From Exobasidium rhododendri (taxonomy: Eukaryota; Basidiomycota; Exobasidiomycetes; Exobasidiales; Exobasidiaceae), in contig CP110632.1 in NCBI GenBank assembly GCA_026210745.1, positions 1,612,001 through 1,676,000 of the forward strand: 64,000 nucleotides of DNA, in the 5' to 3' direction. A model generated the notes under the pieces. The model did no database searches, had not been told where the DNA came from, and worked only from the letters and a program-made list of their open reading frames with translations. Below, piece after piece: positions 1 to 11,765 of this stretch. Numbering within the stretch: position 1 is the first letter of the stretch; each line of letters starts with the position of its first letter. The position numbers and the translations under genes were made by a program.

Positions 1-3000
1 CAGCGTACCCGAGAATGACCACCACTTCCCGTTGAACCAAGTCTGACTTACTTCGAAGGCCTCTGCGTAAGCCAGGATAGACGACGTGAGTGAAGAGGGT
101 GTGCAGTTCCTTTTGACTGTCTTTCTCCTCCCCTTGCAACACGGCCACTTTGTCGATGAATTTGCGAATGGCTGACCCGGCATTGGCTCGAATGGCCAGC
201 TCCTCGGCATCCTGGAGATTGAAGAGAAGGTTATGTAGTAGGGGCAACCATTCCTTGGCGGTGACTTCAAATTCAATGCTTTCCTCGTTAAGAGCGTCAA
301 AGACAGCCAGTCGTTTCTCAAAGTCGTACTCTTCCATGCGCTTGTTGTCGTACGAGTTGAGATCCTGCACCCACTGCACTACTCGCGCTAAGGTGGTATC
401 TACGCTGGCAAACTTGGCGAGCGTGTTGCACAGTGCCAGACGGGCATTCCGAGAGCGCAGCTTGGACAGAAGACTAGAGAAGAGCTTGAATTGCGCCGAA
501 AAGGCTTCGGAAGTAGGATCCTGATACGCAGGAACCAAGAGAAGCAATCGCTCGAAAACAAGCAGGAGGTCTACTTTACTCCTCTCCGACACAATGACGT
601 TGTTCTTGCGCAACATCGGCGACAACACTTCTAGCAGTGCTGTGGCATCCTCTACCGTGGAAATGAAGGGGGAAAGCTTGCTCAGGATTTGTAGCAGACG
701 GCGCAAGAGTTCGTCCTTTTTCAGCATCCTCGCTTCCAGACCGGAGAGAGTATTGCAGTGGTCGACAAGCGGCGTGAGACCCGCTAAAAGGACAGAGGCG
801 TACGGTCGTAGTAATCGCTTCTCGACCTTGACCGCCAGAGCCGGATCCTTGTCCTGAGCCTCCCCGTACACCTGCATCGATTCGATAATGTCTAGCACCT
901 TGGAGATGACGCTGTACTTGACGGACGGCACCCTCAGGCAGGCGACGACGTGCTCGAGAAGGCCATCATCATACTGCTCCAAGTAAAAGACAGTCTCACT
1001 GTTGTTGGACCAGGTGTGTAGCAGGTCCATCAAGGCTGATGGACTCTGGACACTCTCAATGCAAAGGCTGGACAGGCGAGGTGATATCAACTCGTTGAAT
1101 AAGGCGGGCATGTAGCGAGTCCAATCAAAGGCAGACGTCGGTTGCTTAAAGAAGTCGTCCATCCTGCGAATGCCTCCTTGACGGATAGTTCGATCAACAG
1201 GGAGCGCTGCTGTGGCCTCACTTGCTACCACTCTCTTTGAAGCATGATAGGTAAGATTGAGCGTAACGACGATCAGGCGATCCCATATGGAGACCAATCG
1301 CAAACCGAGATGCTTCAGGACGTCCGCCAACAGTGACAAATACCCCGACTGACGACCTTTGGAGGCACTTGGCTGCGATTCAGAGAAGGAGAACAGCTCG
1401 CCACTATCCGTCTCTTCCTGGTCTTTAAATGATTCGAGCATAATGTCTACAAGCGGCTTGAGCTCTCCTGCAGGTAAATCGGACAAGGCCACTAGGATTG
1501 CATTCTTGCGTCCGCTTTGCCCTGAGCCTTGACTGGCACGTCCCCGCTTCGACACCATGATGCCGAAGAATAGTCGAAGCAGTAGCGGCAGCAACCTCTC
1601 CCGATGACTCTTCTGTATTGTATCGCCCTCAGCGTCAAGCTTCAATGATGTCAACTCTTCTCTAAAGTTACTCTGATCGACCAGCTTCTTTAGCATGGCA
1701 GAATACGTCACTTGAGCGGGGTCTTTCCACTGCAAAACCACATCCAACGCCAGTCCTTGTACCTTGTTGTCGCCTTGAGAGCAGAGCTCATAGAGGTACG
1801 CGTGTAGATCTTGGCTGCGGAAGAGGGCCTTTGGATTGCTGAACTGAGCAAACATCTCGAGGTACGAGCAGAGCTGCGCTCGACGTTGCATCATGGTAAG
1901 TTGCAAGGGACGCCTAGTCTCGTCGTCGTCGTCTCCGTCGACCTCCTCCTCCCCCTCTTCCACTCCCACTGATCGAGCCACGATGGTCTCGAAAAAGTGC
2001 CTCATAAGAGGGGCGTTGTTTCGTTCGGAAAGAGAAGAGATGCTGCCAAACAACTTCAAGATGAGACCTTGATAGTTGATCAAGTCGAGCCTGCCTTTGA
2101 GTCGTTGCGATTCGATGAAAGATCGCTTGACAGGGTCTACCTTTGATTCACTCAAGTTCGCAGATACGATGGCCTTTCTTTCGGCTAGCTGAGGGTCTCG
2201 GAATTGCTTATCGATATCCTCTTCTTCCTCTGCTGCCAACTTATCGATGAGCGAGACACTCGTCCTTTCCTTCGACGACCAAGAGGTAGGCAGTGTGGGA
2301 ATCGGCTGCACACTTTGTAGCTCAGTAAAAGCAGCTTCCCACACCATCTGACCATAAGCGACACTAAGGTCGATCAGCGCCTTCCTGCTCTCCTCCCAGA
2401 GCGGTCGAAAGTTCAGCTTAAAGACAGAGACCAGATAGTTTGATGCGGTAAAAGCACACAGCTCTAGACGGGGCACCGACATGCTGTTGCTCTGCTTCAG
2501 TCGCAAAATCTCCCGGGCGATTCCGCGCATTCGCACGTTGCGCTCTCGAATCGTCTCTACTTCTAATGGTGTTTCCTCGATCTCGACAAGTCGCTTCAGT
2601 ATCGACTCCTCATCCCCCTCTTTTCTTTCCTGCTCTTCTGCCAAGGAAAGTAGACGAGCGGCCGCCAAGCGAAGAGGCTCATCCGATGACATGATAGACG
2701 CTTTCAAGGCCTCCACCGTGTCTTTCAGAGATGCCATCGGTAACGCTAGACCCTTCCTCTCCATGACTAGTCCTAAGCGAGCGAAGGAGCAAACGACGCT
2801 TCGATGCCAGGATAATTGAAGCAGTGCATTGATGAAGTCGACATCTCCAGTGAAGTGCTGTAAGGCTGTGCGAGCAGCTTCGACGTTGCCGAGATCGATC
2901 AGGTTGGCCAGTGCGTCAATAGTGCTGCCCAGTAGACCAGCTTTATTGATGGGCGAGACATCGTAGGTCGCTCGAAGCTCGGCGTCACTCTTTGCCAGCA

Positions 3001-5200
3001 CACACGCACTCTGACACAACACCTCGATATACCGATCTGAGTGGGAAGGGAATAGAGTGACAAGCGCCAAGGACGCAAGAATTCCTTCGTCATCGATCTC
3101 CTCCCTCATAACCTTCTCATGCCATCCATGAAGCTCCTCATTGACGACACGAGATATTGACCTCATCCAGGCCGTGGTGATCGATGTAGGCGTAGCTTTC
3201 GCCAAGTGACCGAATTGACCTTGTTGCTGGAGCGTGGCTAGGAAAGAAAGGCACGCACCCGTCGAGTCGTGATCCTTGCTGAAGTCAAGAACGTGTGTTG
3301 AAATGGTCATGACGGCTGGCAGTACAATCTGGCGGAAACCTGCAAATTCAAAGTCTTCCTGTCCTAGTGATTCAGCGAGGGCGATGAATGCAGGTGACAG
3401 CGATGTGTTTCCATTGCTGAACGCCAGCTTCTCGATCACCTTCTTTCCAGGCCCAATCAAGTCTTGTATTCGTCCAAGTGGCAGTGACAGACACACTAGT
3501 TGAATAAGGCCTCGTTGGGCTTCTCTGGTTGCAACGTCTCTTTCCCATCGCAGGTCCTCCCTACACAAGAGTTCGGCGGTGATGAGAAGAACATCGAACA
3601 GTGTAGACTTGATGCTATCGTCTACTCTCTTGCCCTTGCGAGTCCCCACAAATGCAATGAGCCAGCTGACAATCTCACCGAGCTTCCTGACATTCTCCTC
3701 TTCAGTCAAATCTGCCGCAAATCTTCCCTTTGCGACGTCGACAAGCCATTCAAATAGTGATACTAAATGAGGACCCTGGCCGTGATGAACCAACGCCGTG
3801 ATGATATCATGACCGACCAGCATTCTGGCAGCACTGGCCTGTTCACCCGAAGCAGGTCGCAAGGGAGTAAGCACGGCAGAGATTTGCAAGGTGGCCGAAG
3901 AGTGCAGTCGGTGATCGATGGACTGAAGGACAGGGAAGAGAGATGCTCATTAGATTCCTTACTCTAAATAACTGGATTAGTAACTCACCTTGGCTACTTC
4001 CACCCAGACTCCAGCAATTCCAGATGCAAACGTCCTGGTCCTCCTTGATTCAGAAGCAAGATCCTGCTGCAGATCGTACATCATCACATCGGCAATGCGG
4101 GATAGCTGCTCCCCTTTTGCTCTTCGGACCAGATGAGCCAAAGCTTCCGAAGCGAATCGACGAGTGTGAGGTGGGATCTTACCCCTCCTCAATTTGACGA
4201 CAGCGCTGCTTTCCACTTGCACTTCCTCGTCATCCGTCTCTTCGTCTGCTTCTACTTCTGTAAATTCGGACTGTATCTCTCTCGCCTGCATGGCTGCTCT
4301 TTGCTCTTCTTCGCTTCTTCCTAGGTATGGTCGAACGATCTCCCATGTGCTGTGCAGCCAATCCCTCTCTTCACCCTCGACACTTTTCTGCTCACGAAGA
4401 ACGAAAGGTGCAGCACAACGCAACGTCGCAGCAGTGCTCTCGAAGGCTCGCTCGACAAGCATCGCTGCAGTGTACTCCTCGCCCTCCGTGTTTGACTTGG
4501 AGATGGTGGTGATTCGAAGTGTGGCGGCTAGTAGCTCGGGAAAGGAAGGCAGAAAGGAAGAGCCCAAATCATTCGCTAGTCTTGGCACAAGATCGAGGAT
4601 CGGCTCGTATCCGAGGTATGAATCACGATGACTCGCCAACAAACCCTCCTTGAGTAGTCTGGTGATGGTTCCTTGATGGTGTAGCAGCATTGGAAGCGAG
4701 AGTGATAGATGTTGAATTTGCTGCAAGATCAGGGTGAAGGGTAGCGACAGGTTGAGCTCTTTCCAGCTTAGGAGGGCAACTCCAAACGAGGTCTTCGCAT
4801 GCAGTTGAGATGTACCATTCTCTCCCTCATCATCGCTGACATCCTCATCCTCTGCGCCACTGTCGATTTGCATCCTTGACGACGATCCTGCAACAGGGAG
4901 GACGCCATGACCCTCCAGACCTGCCAGTGCACCTGTTCCACTTCTACCCAAACTAGTACCGACATTGATGTGAACTGTGGCAAGCCTGTCATTGAACGAT
5001 TTGTATCGGAATGGATGCGGATTGTCTTCCACTGCTTTTGCCTTGCCTTTTCCTTTGGTGCTGGTGATGCCAGGTCGAAAGGATGAAGCAATCAGGCTAC
5101 TTTTACGATTTGCTGCCTCTGCCGCCTTTGCTCTTTTGTACTGTGTCTCCCTTGATGTCCCTTTTCTTCTGGTCGCTCCATTGGCGCTCTTTGGTGCCAT
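1..5200 (-). CDS. UTP20: U3 snoRNP / SSU processome component Utp20 (DRIM), 3' partial
   Basis: Large HEAT-type scaffold of the 90S pre-ribosome (SSU processome), acting in the nucleolus on 18S rRNA maturation. ATG at 5200-5198. Exon 1 is 5200-3989; a 66-nt intron (3988-3923, GTGAGT...CAG) leads in phase 0 into exon 2, which stays open to base 1. About 1711 residues are visible of a family usually near 2500-2700, so the C-terminus and stop lie beyond the left edge. The N-terminus carries the family block FRYKSFNDRLATVHINV (residues ~90-110), then an acidic stretch and SWKELNLSLPF. Helical repeats follow, including EPILDLVPRLANDLG and SEALAHLVRRAKGE. Near the left edge the frame reads HTLFTHVVYPGLRRGLRSK, typical of the DRIM repeat region. 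It is divergent from KRI1 with 312 bp between starts. Recognition is from remembered family motifs; the fold and length agree. Confidence 0.88.
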
Positions 5201-5512
5201 TGTGGATGCGTTGAAACAGAGGTGAAAGGTCTGAGGATGATGCAACCTTGATTTGGTAGCGCTTAAGCACCAGGAAGCTCCTTCGTTCATAAATTTCAAA
5301 AAAAGTTCACGCTTTCTGTCCAAGACCAAAAAAAGGAAGCAAAAATATAAGCTGGCTGACATAAGCAGCGAATCCGGAAATCGGTCTTCTCAATTAAATT
5401 TCCCAAGCTTGATGTTTTTGTGGTCATTGAAATTTTAAAATGGTGGTGCTTCGTGAATCAGACCCGCTTAGCAGATCGGCCTTCAGGTATCGAGGTTTCT
5501 TGTGTGGACAGC
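5201..5512. promoter_or_regulatory. Shared divergent promoter of UTP20 and KRI1
   Basis: This 312-bp gap separates two divergently transcribed ribosome-biogenesis genes. It is A/T-rich in its middle. It holds TGAAATTTT at 5428-5436, close to the rRNA-processing element core of ascomycetes (AAAAWTTTT-like), and AAATTTCAAAAAAA from 5291. No PAC-like GATGAG box was found. The regulatory reading is inference. Confidence 0.4.
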
Positions 5513-7895
5513 ATGGATCTTTTTCCCAGCTCTACAGGAGGCCCATCCAAGAGGACTTCTGGCGGAGAGGAAGACAGCAACCACAATGGTGCATCAGAGG
5601 GGGCCGAGCTCACCATCAACAAGGAGTACGCAGCTCGATTCAATCACAACAAGGAACGGGCAGAATTGCACAGATTGCAGGAGAAACACGGCAACAGAGG
5701 CGATGATGATGATGACGACGACGATGAATCGAGCAGCGATGATGAGACTGAAGATGATGAAGGAGAACAAGTGACAGCTGATGTCGACGCAGCCATCCTC
5801 ACGACGCTAGCCAAGATCAGAAGGAAAGACGAGAGCATTTACGAGGCGGGGAAGAGAGTCTTTGATGGTGAGTAGTGGTGATGAGTATGTGACCAAAGCA
5901 AAGACCAACTAAAATCTGTACTCTTCCCACAGAGGAACGATCGCTTGCATCACAGTCGAAGTTACTACCACGGAAGATGGCCTCAGGAGATGGTAATAAG
6001 AGGAAAGTCACTCTGGCCGAGTATCAGAGAACAAGAATACAAGAGCTGATGAAGACTTCCGACGATCCAGCGAGAGCCCTAGCAGATGCCACCATGATCC
6101 AACGCAGAGACAACGACACGTTTAATAGTAAGACAGACGAAAGTGAACCTCTACCCTTCACGAGAGAGCAGGAAGAGCTCCGAAGAGAGGTCACCAATGC
6201 CTTCCATACATCAGCTGGGGATGGTGAAGAAGACTTCTTCACGAGGAAGGAGGGTGACAATTATGGAGATGCAGACGATGATCCAGAAAGCTATAAGAAA
6301 TTCTTGTTAGGCGTGCTAGGGGGAAAGGATAAAGAAGATGCTGTACGCGAAATCCTTCGTGCTCAGACCGAGGAGGCCGCTGCTGGTGATGCACCCAAAC
6401 CAGCGAGAGGAAAAGCCCCGAAAGTGAGAGTAGAAGATGGTACAGAGCAAGAGAATGAGGACTTCCTCATGAAGTGAGTGGAGACGTAGTATGTCGTCCC
6501 TTGGAAAGAGCTTGAGACTGACTCTTCCCTCCCAGTTACGTGCTAAATAGAGGATGGCTGGAAAACCCAAGTGAAGCTCCAAGAAACAAAGTAAAGAAGG
6601 AGAGAAAGGAAAAGATCGATGATATAGAAGTCGAGCAAGGAAATGATGGCTTCAGTGATCTCGATTCTGAAGATTCTTACGACTCTCGAGCGGAAGCGTA
6701 TGAGAATGCGTACAATTTCCGCTTTGAAGAGCTGGAGGGAGGAGAAGCAGAATCACAAATACAGAGCTACGCCAGAAATCCTATCGGGAGTGTACGACGG
6801 ACTGAGGACAAGAGGAAGAAGGAGAGAGAGGAGAGGGCGAAGAGGAAACAAGAAGAAAAGGAGGAGAAGAAAAGGGAGATTGATCGGATGAAGGATCTGA
6901 AGAGAAAGTCAATTGTGGATCGGCTGAAGAAGCTCAAAGAAGCGACAGGTAGCACGAATGTGGACTTTGAGCGCTTTCAGTTGGATGCCGAGTTTGATCC
7001 AGAAGAGCACGATCGACTTATGCAGGTTGCTTTCAATGACGATTATTATGGTGAGGATGAAGACGGAAAGCCGAAGTGGGACGATGATCTGGACATGGGT
7101 AGCATCGTCGATGAGGACGAGGAAGGGAGACAGGCGAAGAAAGGCAGTAAGGCGAAGAAGAAGAGCAAGTCAAAGAAGGATGATATCGAGATGGATGCGG
7201 ACTACATGGGAGAGCAAGTGCCGGTAGAGGAAGTAGAGGAAGTTGGTGGCAAGAAATTGAGCAAGGCAGAGAAGAAGAAGCTCAAGAAGCGGGAGAAAGC
7301 AAAAGCTAAAAAGCATGAAGGACAGGGAGATATCGACGTAGGAGAAGAGGAAATGAATGCAGAAGTCGAAGCTGATGCAGACGAGATCATGGCTGATCGA
7401 TTGAATCCGGCAGAGCAAAAACAGAAGATGGAGGAAGCCATGAATGAATATTATGGTCTAGACTATGAAGACATGATTGGAGATCAACCGACTCGATTCA
7501 AGTACACCCCTGTCGCCAAATCTACCTATGGTCTGACACCCGAAGAGATCCTACTAGCCGATGATGACGACCTGAAGGGGATCGTCAGTCTCAATCGAAT
7601 TCAGCCTTACCGTGAAAATCAAAAGAGACCTTCTGATCTTAACACCAGAGTGAAGGAATTCCGAAGAAAGTTCTACCAAGATCGAGAGAGGAAGGCCAAA
7701 CAAGAAGAGAGTAAAGAGGGAGAAGGAGAAGAAGCAGAAGAAAAGTCAAAGACGAAACGAATGGGCAAGAAGGAGAGACAGAGAAGGAAGGAGGCAGGTG
7801 AAAAGGCAGCGGCAGCAGAAGCAGCCAAGGCGGGGACGTCCACTTCCGTCGTCGAGTCGGAAGAGAGGCCCAAGAAGAAGTCAAGGTCATCATGA
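5513..7895 (+). CDS. KRI1: Ribosome biogenesis protein Kri1
   Basis: Nucleolar factor needed for 40S assembly, known in yeast as a partner of Krr1. Three exons: 5513-5867, 5933-6473 and 6536-7895, with introns of 65 and 62 nt. The splices restore FDEERSLASQS and DFLMNYVLNRGWLE, both Kri1 signatures. The N-terminal motif LTINKEYAARFNHNKER (about residue 30) and the C-terminal Kri1 domain (YYGLDYEDMIGDQPTRFKY, then LTPEEILLADDDDLKG and VSLNRIQPYR) are clear. Between them lie long acidic and Lys/Arg/Glu-rich coils, normal for the family. A GAT/GAC run at about 5702-5728 encodes an Asp stretch. The ATG at 5513 was preferred over the open upstream frame from 5420 because that leader is not conserved-looking. 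The C-terminus is a basic tail. It is convergent with REX4, 125 bp apart. Confidence 0.93.
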
Positions 7896-7955
7896 TTGTA
7901 CACTCTTGCTACTATATTACATTGTTACATTTACATGTGATGTCTGGCGGCGGAA

Positions 7956-7999
7956 AAGAGAGAGAGAGAGAGCTTTTGTGTGTGTATATGTGTGCGTGT
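7956..7999. repeat. AG/TG dinucleotide tract in KRI1 3' flank
   Basis: A short (AG)n run followed by an imperfect (TG)n run lies just downstream of the KRI1 stop, in the convergent gap to REX4. It is a simple sequence repeat with no evident coding role. Confidence 0.7.
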
Positions 8000-8020
8000 G
8001 ATGGAAGGGTTGACGGATGG

Positions 8021-9140
8021 TCACACCTGCTTCCACCAGTCAGCATCCTGCGTGGAATGAGACTTGACAGCCTTCGTCTTTGACCCTTCTACTTCGCTGT
8101 GGCCACGCTTCTTATCGACAGACTTCTTCCAGCCTCGTCCAATGATGGTGGCAGACGTGCTCATCGTCTTTTGCCAGTCAGCGTGCAATGTACGATACAA
8201 GGCCATGGTCGCTCTTGCGTCTTCTATCGAGCTATGTTCGCTTCCTTGCTTCTGAATGTCGATTCCTAGCTTCAACGCGACAAGTTTCCTCAACGATGGA
8301 TGCTTCGTCTTGGCCAGTTCGCGACACTGTTTATTTTGCGCAGTATCTCGGATCAGAGGCTTAGGGTGACTCAACAATAGCGCCTTGAGGTCGTTGTGAA
8401 TGGCGTGTCCGATCAGTACTCTCCCTTTAATGAGCTTGGCTACCTCGGCTTGCACTGTTTCAAATGATGATGCGCCTTGAAGATCAGACGGTCTCACCCC
8501 CGATACCCATGTTCTGTAGTCGGTCACTTTCTCCTTTGGCTGCACAAACGTGTCCATGAGCACTGCACCATGCCAGTTGACAATCGAGACCCTCGCCAAG
8601 ATCGACTCGCTTCCTTCAGGCCCAACGCCTACCATCTCACAATCGATTGCAACATATGTGCCTGGTTCTTGCCTCTCTTTTGATAGTTCCAACCCGCCCA
8701 ATATGACTTGCTTCTTCCGAGACTCTATCTCTTTATCCTTCTCAACGTCTCCTTTCGTGCTGAGACTGCCAGAACTAGCTGATGGCTTTCCCTCTGCCTG
8801 ATGAACCAAAGCTAAGTCTTCCGGGCTCAGGTCTTCGGCGAACCAGGGAAGTGTAGTTGGGGCAGGCGATGATGAGTCTCGTGTATCCAGCTCTCCCAAC
8901 GATCTGTGAAAAGGTTTGGTGGCATTCTTACTTGTTGAAGAAGAAGATGAGGTCCTTCGCTGTCTCTTGAGCGGTCTATTGCTTGAGCCGCTCTCATCGT
9001 TCGTCATAGTCTAAAGATTGGCAGGTATATGTTAACAGGGCTGACGAGCACGCTTGTCTCTTATCTTCAATACTCACTTTTTGTAGACGTTTCCAATTAC
9101 CACCTGCCTTCACCTTCTTTGCTGCCACGGACACGCTCAT
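8021..9140 (-). CDS. REX4: RNA exonuclease Rex4
   Basis: A DEDDh 3'-5' RNA exonuclease of the Rex4 group, acting in nuclear pre-rRNA processing. Exon 1 is 9140-9078 and exon 2 is 9010-8021, with a 67-nt intron in phase 0; the product is about 351 aa. The catalytic motifs are all present: [10 protein letters not shown] (ExoI, Asp and Glu), [17 protein letters not shown] (ExoII Asp) and [11 protein letters not shown] (ExoIII, His and Asp). The N-terminus NWKRLQK is typical of Rex4 starts. An in-frame ATG at 9215 would add 25 residues; the inner one at 9140 ([11 protein letters not shown]) looks more like the family. The N-terminal 80 residues are Ser-rich and basic, probably a nuclear/nucleolar targeting region. 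It is divergent from coronin, with CACGTG at 9298-9303 and the palindrome GAAATTTC at 9283-9290 in the gap. Confidence 0.92.
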
Positions 9141-9430
9141 GGCAGGAGTCGCAGCAAAAGTATCGTCAAGGCGGCGTTTCACACAACACCAATGAATGAA
9201 CGGCTGAGCAGACAATGTCCAGAGCTTTGAATCCTACTTTCGACCAAAAATTCCAACTCGAGGGAAACAAGGTTCTCCTCTCGAAATTTCAACATGCCAC
9301 GTGACACGTCTTCTCGCACGGCTCGATGATCGTCTCTCCGCTTTCGCTGGTTGTTTTTATCTATTCCCCATTCTATCTTGGCCTTCCCGTCGTTCTCTTA
9401 CCGATCTCCCCACCTTCCTATTCCCCTTCC

Positions 9431-11339
9431 ATGAGTTTCTTTGTGCGACCGTCGAAATACAGGCACGTCTACGGGACGGCAGCAAAAAAAGAGGGCTGCT
9501 ACGATAATGTCAAAGTCTCAAATAATGTGAGATTGCATTCTTCTCGCTTGATCACCGATTTGTGTGTTACTGAACATGATCTCTCGTATATAGGCGTGGG
9601 ATACTAATCTCGTAGCAACGAATGGCAAATATCTGGCCTTGAATTGGAATAGCTCTGGTGGCGGTGCTTTTGCAGTGCTACCTGTAGACCGATCCGGCAA
9701 ATTGCCCGACATCTATCCGCTTTGTAGGGGCCATACAGCCACAGTTTTGGACACTGCCTTTTCTCCCTTTCACGAAGACATCGTTGTCAGTGGAGCAGAT
9801 GATGGAACGCTAGGGGTCTGGAGGATAGACCCTTCCCACTTCCAGATTCTGGACTTGAGTGAAAAGGAAAAGGAGAAAGCAGGAGGCGTTAAAGACTTTG
9901 TTCCCTTGGCGAGGATCAGCACAGGGACCCGAAAGATCGGACAGGTTGTCTTCCACCCGACTGCAGAAGGAATAGTCGCCGTCAGCACTTCGGATCATCA
10001 AGTCCGCCTGTATGATCTGTCGTCCATCATTCGAGAAGGAGGGTCGTCCAATGGCGGTGCCGGTGGAGTAGAGCAATTGTCGCCAAAGGTGACAATGATA
10101 GGCCCGAAAGATTCCGTTCAGTCGTTGGACTTTGACTTTTACGGTGACAGACTGGCAGTCACTTCGAGAGACAAGCAACTGCGTATCTATGATGCTAGAA
10201 AGGGAGGAGATCCGATTCTCATTGGTCCGGGCCACGAAGGTATCAAGGGTGCTCGAGTGATTTGGTGTGGGGATCGAGAGCGTCTGATCACCACTGGTTT
10301 CACCAAGACGAGTAATCGGCAGATGTTCTTGTGGGACGCAAAGTCGTTGGAGAAGCCCTTGGTGGCACTGACTCTAGACACCAGTAGTGGGGTAGTCATG
10401 CCCTTCTGGAGCGATAATGGTCTTGTTTACTTGGCAGGAAAAGGAGACGGCAACGTTCGATACTACGAACTGGAAAATGACGAATTCTTTGAATTGGCAG
10501 AACACAAATCCTCTGAACCACAGCGTGGAATGACATTTGTCCCCAGGAGATCCCTCACTGTTAGCGATAATGAGATTGCAAGAGCGTACAAGGTGACGGG
10601 GAACATGATTCAGCCGATTGCTTTCCAAGTACCAAGGAGAGCGGAATCATTCCAGTCGGATATTTTCCCTCCAGGTGAGTAGCCCTTTCTCTTCGATCTT
10701 TGGAAGAGGGAGCGGACCGGTGCTGACTACCTTACTACTACACCAGCCCCTTCTGCTATTCCAGCCTTGACAGCAGCAGAGTTCCTTGCCGGGAAGCAGA
10801 GTGCACCCAACATGGTCAGCTTGGAAGACGGAAAGAAACTCGGAGGAAGTGCATTACCGCGACAGTCTGCACCAACTACCACCAACACAACGACACCGAC
10901 GCCAACACAGACAAAGACGGCCGAACCTCCAAAGCCTGCTTCTTCTGTTGCTGCTGCCCCTACACCTGCTTCGACACCTGCACCTGCTCCTGCTGCTATG
11001 CCAGCTCCAGAGAGAAAGTTACCGGAACCTACAAGGATAGCAGAGCCCGTAGTACGAGCAGCCTCACCAGTCAAGGCAGTGCAGCCACAGCAGCAAAATG
11101 GCTCCTCGAGAATGTCGCCGGAAGCCGCTTCCTCCTCCTCTCTCCCCACATCAAATTTCAAGGCAAGCAGCACAAGGGAAGAGACAGATGGGTCTAGGGC
11201 GCATTTGGACGATATTCAGCACCTGAAGGAAGAGCTGGCCAAGCGTGATAATCTGATTCGAAAGCTGGAGGTAGAGAACGAGAGACTACGAGCCAATGAG
11301 AGGCGAGTGAGGGAAGTCATAGGCGGTAACAGTGCGTGA
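9431..11339 (+). CDS. CRN1: Coronin, actin-binding WD40 protein
   Basis: Binds F-actin and the Arp2/3 complex at cortical actin patches. Exons 9431-9526, 9594-10674 and 10747-11339; introns of 67 and 72 nt; about 589 aa. The start MSFFVRPSKYRHVYG is the canonical coronin N-terminus. A seven-blade WD40 propeller follows (SPFHEDIVVSGADDGTLGVW in blade 1). The coronin C-terminal extension is restored across intron 2 as DIFPPAPSAIPALTAAEFL. A Pro/Ala/Thr-rich linker of about 120 residues leads to a C-terminal coiled coil (HLKEELAKRDNLIRKLEVEN), which in this family mediates oligomerisation. Length and domain order fit fungal coronins well. Confidence 0.95.
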
Positions 11340-11765
11340 AGTTCGGGGGCTCCTACTTTGAGGGAAAGGATGTAACAAAGTGCGATCAGTAAAGGGAACG
11401 GTGGTGAAGCAATGTATCGTAGAGTATTATCCCCTTACATCACCCTCAAGCAGCAATGACATTCACATATACGAATCTGTCGGCGAAAGGTGCATGTCGC
11501 GCGTCTCCTTTGAACTTTACTCGCGGTTGCGCCCAGTGTTGTGTGCGCTGGTTCAAGGCACAATGCACACACACCCTCTGCAATGGCGCCATGGCGGGGG
11601 CGTGTGAATAACCGATTGGAAACAGTAGGGAAAGGGAAATAGCCCAATTCTCTCCTGATCTCTCCCTCCCTTCTTTCCTACAGCACCATTCTTTCCCTTG
11701 ACCCTCATCGTTCGTCAAGAAGCTGTCGCCCCTTTCTAAAGGGCGAAGACGAAACACTCGCAACA
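11340..11765. other. Intergenic, coronin 3' flank to next promoter
   Basis: This 426-bp gap holds the 3' flank of coronin and the 5' region of the next plus-strand gene. A pyrimidine-rich stretch (about 11650-11700, repeated TCTCC/CCTTC) precedes the ATG at 11766 and may be part of its promoter or leader. I see no RNA gene or conserved reading frame. Confidence 0.5.

Noticed and set aside
5420-5512. N-terminal extension of Kri1 from an upstream ATG
   Set aside because: The extra residues are unlike Kri1 starts, and the region overlaps the promoter shared with UTP20.
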